From: Clostridia bacterium
Lineage (GTDB): Bacteria > Bacillota_A > Clostridia > Oscillospirales > CAG-272
Direction of reading: 5' to 3'
DNA: 53,476 nt
Assembly (NCBI GenBank): GCA_017452945.1
Contig: JAFTLD010000008.1
Location: 1 to 53,476 of the forward strand
Under the pieces are notes generated by a model. The model ran no database searches. It saw only the letters and a program-made list of their open reading frames with translations, and was not told where the DNA came from. The position numbers and the translations under genes were made by a program. Shown here piece by piece: positions 49,238 to 53,476 of this stretch. How positions within the stretch are numbered: position 1 is the first letter of the stretch; every line of letters starts with the position of its first letter.

Positions 49238-50179
49238 TTATTCTCCTTTGGCGGCAATTTCGTCCAGGTCCGCAAGCATTTGCATGGCCACTTCGCGGTC
49301 CTTGACGGTAGCTCCGCTCGCCTTGATGTGACCGCCGCCGCCATACTTGACCGCGATGGTATTGATGTTGTATTTACTGGAACGCAGCTCGCACCAAACG
49401 CCGTCATCTGCCTCGGTGAAGTTGACCCAGATGTCCACCCCACGGATCTCGCCCATGGTGTTGACCATGCCACGCGAAACCGTAAAGGCATCCACACCGG
49501 TTGCGGCAAGCTCTTCCTTGGTGGTGTATATGTAACCAACCTTGTGCTCGGTGAATTGGATCTTGAGCACGTAGGAGGCACGCAGACGGATAAAGGAAAA
49601 ATCGTCCGCGTACAGATTGCGGTAAATATCGTTTGTATCAAAGGGGTGCGATTTCAGAAACGATGCCAGACGGAAGGTGTTTGCCGTGGTGGAATCGTAG
49701 CGAAAGCGCCCCGAGTCGGTCACCATGCCGGTGTAAAGCGACTTGGCGGCAAGAGGGGAGAGCGTAAGACCGCTTTCCATGGCAAACTCGGTCACAAGAC
49801 CGCAGCAGCTTTCATAAGAGCTGTCGGTGACCTCGATATCAGCAATGGTTTCCACGAACAAATGGTGGTCAATGCGCGCGGATACGTGCGCTGTAGTGTA
49901 GCGCGTATCGCTGATCAAGGCTTTGGCAGAGGTATCCAGCACAATGGCAAGTGCGTCCTTGTAGTCCTCGTCTGCCACCTCGTCCATGGTGCTGTCCTGC
50001 ATAAAGGCAAAACGCTTGGCGGGATCACCCACAACCAGCACGCGCTTTCCCTCGAAGTTTTCCTTGATGATGTGCTTCAGTCCTATCTGGCTGCCCATCG
50101 CGTCACCGTCAGGGTTTGTGTGGCGGTGGATGATGATGGTATCATGGCAGCGGATCTGCTCCAGTATTTTTTCAAACAT
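49238..50179 (-). CDS. DHH/DHHA1-family phosphoesterase (NrnA-like)
   Basis: This is a 313-residue paralogue of the following gene. Motif I is the canonical HRHTNPDGDAMGSQ, the DHH motif is ARIDHHLFVE, TGMVTDSGRFRYDST follows, and the DHHA1 end is YGGGGHIKASGATV. These residues bind two Mn ions and the phosphate. NrnA-type activity on nanoRNA and pAp is the likely role. It lies 18 bases after dgt. The ATG follows AAAGGAG. Confidence 0.9.
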   Translation of the reverse strand: MFEKILEQIRCHDTIIIHRHTNPDGDAMGSQIGLKHIIKENFEGKRVLVVGDPAKRFAFMQDSTMDEVADEDYKDALAIVLDTSAKALISDTRYTTAHVSARIDHHLFVETIADIEVTDSSYESCCGLVTEFAMESGLTLSPLAAKSLYTGMVTDSGRFRYDSTTANTFRLASFLKSHPFDTNDIYRNLYADDFSFIRLRASYVLKIQFTEHKVGYIYTTKEELAATGVDAFTVSRGMVNTMGEIRGVDIWVNFTEADDGVWCELRSSKYNINTIAVKYGGGGHIKASGATVKDREVAMQMLADLDEIAAKGE

Positions 50180-50197
50180 ATATATCTCCTTTGTATT

Positions 50198-51397
50198 TTA
50201 ATCAAAATAACCGGTATATTCCACCCTGAGCGTACTTTCGGGGAAGAGATAGCGGTGCAGGTCCACGAAATAGGTTTCGGTCATGCTTGCGATAAAATCG
50301 ACCACGATCTGATTGTATTCGGTGCTCTCGTAAGGCTTTGTACGCTTGTAATGGATCTTGTTGAGATAGTCGATGTGATGCGTGTAGATGGGCGAGCTTT
50401 TGTTGCCCGCGCGCAGATCGTCTAAGCATTGCCCGTAGATCTCAGCCATCATAGGCTTAGCCGTATTGGGCAGATTGGCTTTGGTGGCGGCATAATTGTA
50501 AATCATGCGGTAATTGGCCGCCTTGGAGTCCACAAGTGCCTTGAAATGACGCTTGTCCATGCAGATGCGGTTCTTTCCGTAGCTGTTTTCAATGATATTG
50601 ACCACCAGATTGTTGATGATCTCAGCATTGATCGAGCCGATGTCCTCGTTAAAAAACATGGATTCCGAAGCCACACCAGCGCGATCGGCATCCTGTCTGT
50701 CCTTGCCAAGGTAGGCAATGATGTCCGAAATGCGCACCACGATTGCTTCCAACGAGCCGGGGAGAATGGCATTTGCATAGCCGGGCTCTGTATAGCAGCG
50801 TTCGATCATGCGGTCAAATTCTTCAAAGCTTTGTACGGGCTGCGGCTCGTATTCCATCATTTCCACCTCACCGTTGTGCGTGGCAATGCCGTGCAGCGTC
50901 TGCAGGCTGATGTTATAGGGGAACATGACGTCCAGTACGCGCACAGAGTGGATATTATGGAAAAAATAGCGGCCGGTATGCTGATGATACAACTCGCAGA
51001 GATAGGCTTCGCCCGAGTGAGCAAAGGGTGGATGGCCGATATCGTGTCCAAGAGAGATGGCCTCAATCAGGTCAAGATTGAGCCCAAGGGCTGCACCGAT
51101 GGTGCGGGCGATCCGCGAAACCAGCTGTACGTGCAGGCTGCGGCGGGTGATGTCATCGTTTTGAATCAGCGAAAACACCTGTGTTTTATCCGTGTATCGG
51201 TTATAAAAAGGACAGTGCAGTATTTTGTCAATGTCGTGAACAAAGGGTGGACGCCATATGGTTGCGCTGTCGGTGGCGATGCTTTTGCGTCTTACCACGC
51301 TTGCGTTGTCATATCCCATGCGTGTTGCCGCGCCATCCTGCCTGTCCAGTGCCATGCGTGCAACCAACTCGGGGGATAAAACCTCGTATTTTGGCAT
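50198..51397 (-). CDS. dgt: deoxyguanosine triphosphate triphosphohydrolase-like HD protein
   Basis: This 399-residue HD-domain enzyme releases triphosphate from dNTPs, mainly dGTP. The HD pair is H118-D119 in LGHDIGHPPFAHSGE, with further ligands upstream (HDIDKILHCPFYNRYTDKTQVF) and in the ATHNGEVE region. The family of dGTPase-like proteins of about 400 residues is common in Firmicutes. AGAGGT lies before the ATG. It is the first gene of the operon. True dGTP specificity versus broader dNTP hydrolysis is not settled by sequence. Confidence 0.9.
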   Translation of the reverse strand: MPKYEVLSPELVARMALDRQDGAATRMGYDNASVVRRKSIATDSATIWRPPFVHDIDKILHCPFYNRYTDKTQVFSLIQNDDITRRSLHVQLVSRIARTIGAALGLNLDLIEAISLGHDIGHPPFAHSGEAYLCELYHQHTGRYFFHNIHSVRVLDVMFPYNISLQTLHGIATHNGEVEMMEYEPQPVQSFEEFDRMIERCYTEPGYANAILPGSLEAIVVRISDIIAYLGKDRQDADRAGVASESMFFNEDIGSINAEIINNLVVNIIENSYGKNRICMDKRHFKALVDSKAANYRMIYNYAATKANLPNTAKPMMAEIYGQCLDDLRAGNKSSPIYTHHIDYLNKIHYKRTKPYESTEYNQIVVDFIASMTETYFVDLHRYLFPESTLRVEYTGYFD

Positions 51398-51446
51398 AGT
51401 GTACCTCTGAAATCTATATAAAATATGAAATGTTGCTTAACATACT

Positions 51447-51475
51447 ATTATACTATAAAACCGCGCTGATTGCAA
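51447..51475 (-). promoter_or_regulatory. promoter of the dgt operon
   Basis: On the minus strand TTGCAA (51475-51470) and TATAAT (51452-51447) are 17 bp apart, 50 bases before the dgt start. Confidence 0.6.
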
Positions 51476-51557
51476 ACCTTTTTGTAAAAGAAATTGGTGG
51501 AAAATGAAATCTTGTCACATCCCACAAATTCGTGCGCAAGATTTTGTAGAAATAGCA

Positions 51558-51588
51558 AAGAAAACCTCGGTACAAGCATGTACCGAGG
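51558..51588 (-). terminator. terminator of the 5'-nucleotidase gene
   Basis: CCTCGGTAC (51565-51573) pairs with GTACCGAGG (51580-51588); on the minus strand TTTTCTTT follows. Confidence 0.85.
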
Positions 51589-51599
51589 TGGTATGGTCG

Positions 51600-53195
51600 T
51601 TATTTGCTCCAGGCACCGCTTTGGATAAAGGCTGCAATCAGATCGCGCGCAAAGGTGGTTTGGTCATAGGTGTCGATCACGGTGAGTCGGTTGGGTGCGT
51701 AAGAGGAGCAATAGGTATCTGTGATGACGTAATAGGTTGCGTTTGGATCGATCGTGCTTTTGATTTCCTTACCAAAGTCGCTGAGCGTGATGTAGTAATT
51801 GGAATTGTTGGTATTGATGAATTTTTTGAGCAGATCCGAGCCCTTGATCGAGCACAGCACGATTTGGTTGTCAAAGGGCAGCAGCATTTGCAGATCGGCA
51901 TATCTGACCTCGCCTGCGGCAAGATCGTAAGGGGATCGGGTGGAAATAAAGCCGCCACCCAAGACAAGATCGTATTGCTCGCCCCAACGCTCCATGCCGT
52001 ATTCGAGATACAGATCAGCCACCTTTTGTTTGATCTGATTAGAATAACGAATTTTTGCATTGTGACCGAGCGATAAGTTCCCCTGTGCCAACTGATCGGC
52101 GTACTTTTGTTCCAACTGCGCAACGATCTCGTGGTCATCAAAGGACTCATAGCGCTGTGTCGGCAGATATTCTGCCGTGGTGACCACTACAGTACCTGTT
52201 ACGTAATTGACGCGTGCTTCTGCGTGGGAGATGCCGTCGTTATCACCGCCGCCTTGCAGGTGATAAATGCCCTTGGAATCTTTCTTGACGTAATTTTTGT
52301 GCGTGTGTCCTTCAAAAACGAGATCCACGTATTCGCCCGAGAGCGCATAGTCGTATTCGCTGCCTCCGTCGTGGATGGAATACACGATGATATCCGCGCC
52401 CTGTGCGCGCAAGACTTCGGCTTCTGCCTTGACAAGCTCTGTCAGCGCATTTCCCGTGACAAAGTAGATGTCCTCGACCTTGTCTGCGGAAATAGAGGAA
52501 TAGCAATCACCAATCGCTCCGATCAGGCCAATTTGTACCACGCCTTTATCGATCAGGATCGAGGGGGTGCAGTAGTCGGCTCTGGTATTTGTATCGCGCT
52601 CGTAAATATTGATAGCCAAAAAAGGGAATTCTGCAAGTGCCAGGTTGTCGTAAACGGCTTGCTCACCCCAGTCAAATTCATGGTTGCCCAAGGTCATGGC
52701 GGCAAAGCCCATGGCGTTCATCCAGTCGGTGATGATCAGTCCCTTGGTAAGCCCGGATTCCGCGCTGCCTTGCCACATGTCGCCCGAGGAGAGCAGAACG
52801 GTATAGGGATTGGTCTGCCCGGCAATTTCGAGATAGGTGCTAAGCTCGTCCACACCGGGCTGGTCGTCCGAGTCGTTGAATTTGCCGTGCAGGTCGTTGA
52901 GCGCGTAAAAATCAAGCGTCACCATGACCGATATCGTACAGAGATCGCACGTGCCGTTGTCGTCTGCGTCCGCGTGTGCGCAGTTGCTCTCTGTCTCCGT
53001 TTCGGATTCGGGTACAGTCGTTTGGTTTGGCTCGGTATCCGTCGTGTCCGCTGCGTGGGTTGTTTCAGTCGGCTCAGCGGTGTCGGCCAACGGATCTGTT
53101 GTTTCAAAAGAGTTGGGTAAATCGGGCGTATTGCAGGCGCAGAGCAAAAGCACCAGCACCATGCACACGGCCCATAAGGGGATCAGTCTTTTCAT
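51600..53195 (-). CDS. 5'-nucleotidase / 2',3'-cyclic phosphodiesterase family lipoprotein
   Basis: This is a 531-residue lipoprotein, lipobox LLCAC (C21), with a Thr/Glu-rich linker (about 22-70) and a Cys-rich bridge (CAHADADDNGTCDLC). The N-terminal metallophosphoesterase domain has NDLHG, SGDMWQGS, LGNHEFDWG, YSIHDGG and GHTHK, the two-metal site. The C-terminal domain (about 370-531) carries the substrate-binding segments GGGFISTRSPYDLAAGEVRYAD and LLPFDNQI. It releases nucleosides and phosphate outside the cell. GGAGG precedes the start. It stands alone but near the nucleotide-breakdown operon. Confidence 0.9.
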   Translation of the reverse strand: MKRLIPLWAVCMVLVLLLCACNTPDLPNSFETTDPLADTAEPTETTHAADTTDTEPNQTTVPESETETESNCAHADADDNGTCDLCTISVMVTLDFYALNDLHGKFNDSDDQPGVDELSTYLEIAGQTNPYTVLLSSGDMWQGSAESGLTKGLIITDWMNAMGFAAMTLGNHEFDWGEQAVYDNLALAEFPFLAINIYERDTNTRADYCTPSILIDKGVVQIGLIGAIGDCYSSISADKVEDIYFVTGNALTELVKAEAEVLRAQGADIIVYSIHDGGSEYDYALSGEYVDLVFEGHTHKNYVKKDSKGIYHLQGGGDNDGISHAEARVNYVTGTVVVTTAEYLPTQRYESFDDHEIVAQLEQKYADQLAQGNLSLGHNAKIRYSNQIKQKVADLYLEYGMERWGEQYDLVLGGGFISTRSPYDLAAGEVRYADLQMLLPFDNQIVLCSIKGSDLLKKFINTNNSNYYITLSDFGKEIKSTIDPNATYYVITDTYCSSYAPNRLTVIDTYDQTTFARDLIAAFIQSGAWSK

Positions 53196-53224
53196 AAATC
53201 CTCCGGTAGGTGTTTCTTGAGAAC

Positions 53225-53253
53225 ATTATAGCACAGAATTTAACGAATGTAAA
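53225..53253 (-). promoter_or_regulatory. promoter of the 5'-nucleotidase gene
   Basis: On the minus strand TTTACA (53253-53248) and TATAAT (53230-53225) are 17 bp apart, 30 bases before the start. Confidence 0.75.
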
Positions 53254-53272
53254 GAAGAAAAGTCGTTTTGTA

Positions 53273-53348
53273 GGGACAGGCGTCCTCGACTGCCCACATT
53301 GACACAAAGTTACTTGATGTCGGGCGGACAGTCGAGGACGCCTGTCCC
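53273..53348. repeat. perfect 20-bp inverted repeat at the window end
   Basis: GGGACAGGCGTCCTCGACTG (53273-53292) is exactly mirrored at 53329-53348, with 36 bases between. It resembles small dispersed hairpin elements of Clostridia rather than a terminator. The remaining bases to 53476 hold TATAAT-like boxes but no gene start that I can support. Confidence 0.75.
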
Positions 53349-53476
53349 TTGTATAATAAAGTCATCCCCAAAATAGGGATAAAAATGGTATAATAGAGAT
53401 AACATTGTGGATTGGTTTTGTCCCTTCCGACGTACACGATGCGATCGGTTCTTGTAGGCTACGACCACGGTCTCAA

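Noticed and set aside
1..53476. tRNA and rRNA genes
   Set aside because: I looked for cloverleaf-like and rRNA-like stretches by eye and saw none that I could support. A tRNAscan or Infernal run would settle this.

Overview
The window looks like the chromosome of a spore-forming, Gram-positive member of the Clostridia, probably an uncultured gut or rumen lineage. The evidence is a complete spoIIAA-spoIIAB-sigF operon, a spoIIR gene, many Cys-anchored lipoproteins with Clostridia-style signal peptides, GGAGG ribosome binding sites, near-consensus sigma-A promoters, and short hairpin-rich intergenic repeats. No tRNA, rRNA, CRISPR array, transposase or phage structural gene was recognised. The taxonomic call is an inference from gene content.

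Layout from left to right: tatD and a divergent EF-G-type GTPase; the spoIIA sporulation operon; a bactofilin-like gene with a YhbD-type regulator on the minus strand, under a perfect-consensus promoter covered by two palindromic operators; a tyrosine recombinase followed by a 196-bp segment bounded by inverted recombination-site-like repeats, then a BspA-type leucine-rich-repeat lipoprotein; an argC-J-B-D-F operon on the minus strand; a small membrane protein; prmC and ddl; a glycan locus (solute-binding lipoprotein, PHP protein, DUF4091 protein, 40-residue membrane peptide, transporter-GH2 fusion, sialate O-acetylesterase-like protein); a YwaF-like membrane protein, rbfA and spoIIR; a second small membrane protein; a split lipoprotein; dus; a large secreted glycosidase-like protein and a HAD phosphatase; an RDD protein; an ABC sugar importer (ATPase, two permeases, binding protein) followed by a nuclease-like lipoprotein and an OB-fold-rich lipoprotein; an unusual multi-hairpin element; an XRE regulator; a minus-strand dgt-DHH-DHH-surE operon; and a 5'-nucleotidase lipoprotein.

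The strongest candidate for a new system is the recombinase module at 6622-10819. Two 24-bp sites, identical when one is inverted, flank a segment that carries a perfect TTGACA-17-TATAAT promoter. In the orientation given here that promoter points away from the surface lipoprotein and runs into a terminator formed by one of the sites. A second terminator in the segment blocks read-through from the recombinase. Inversion would put the promoter about 70 bp upstream of the lipoprotein start. This reads as a compact phase-variation switch caught in the OFF state. The next most notable item is the single-chain transporter-glycoside hydrolase fusion at 23095-26112.
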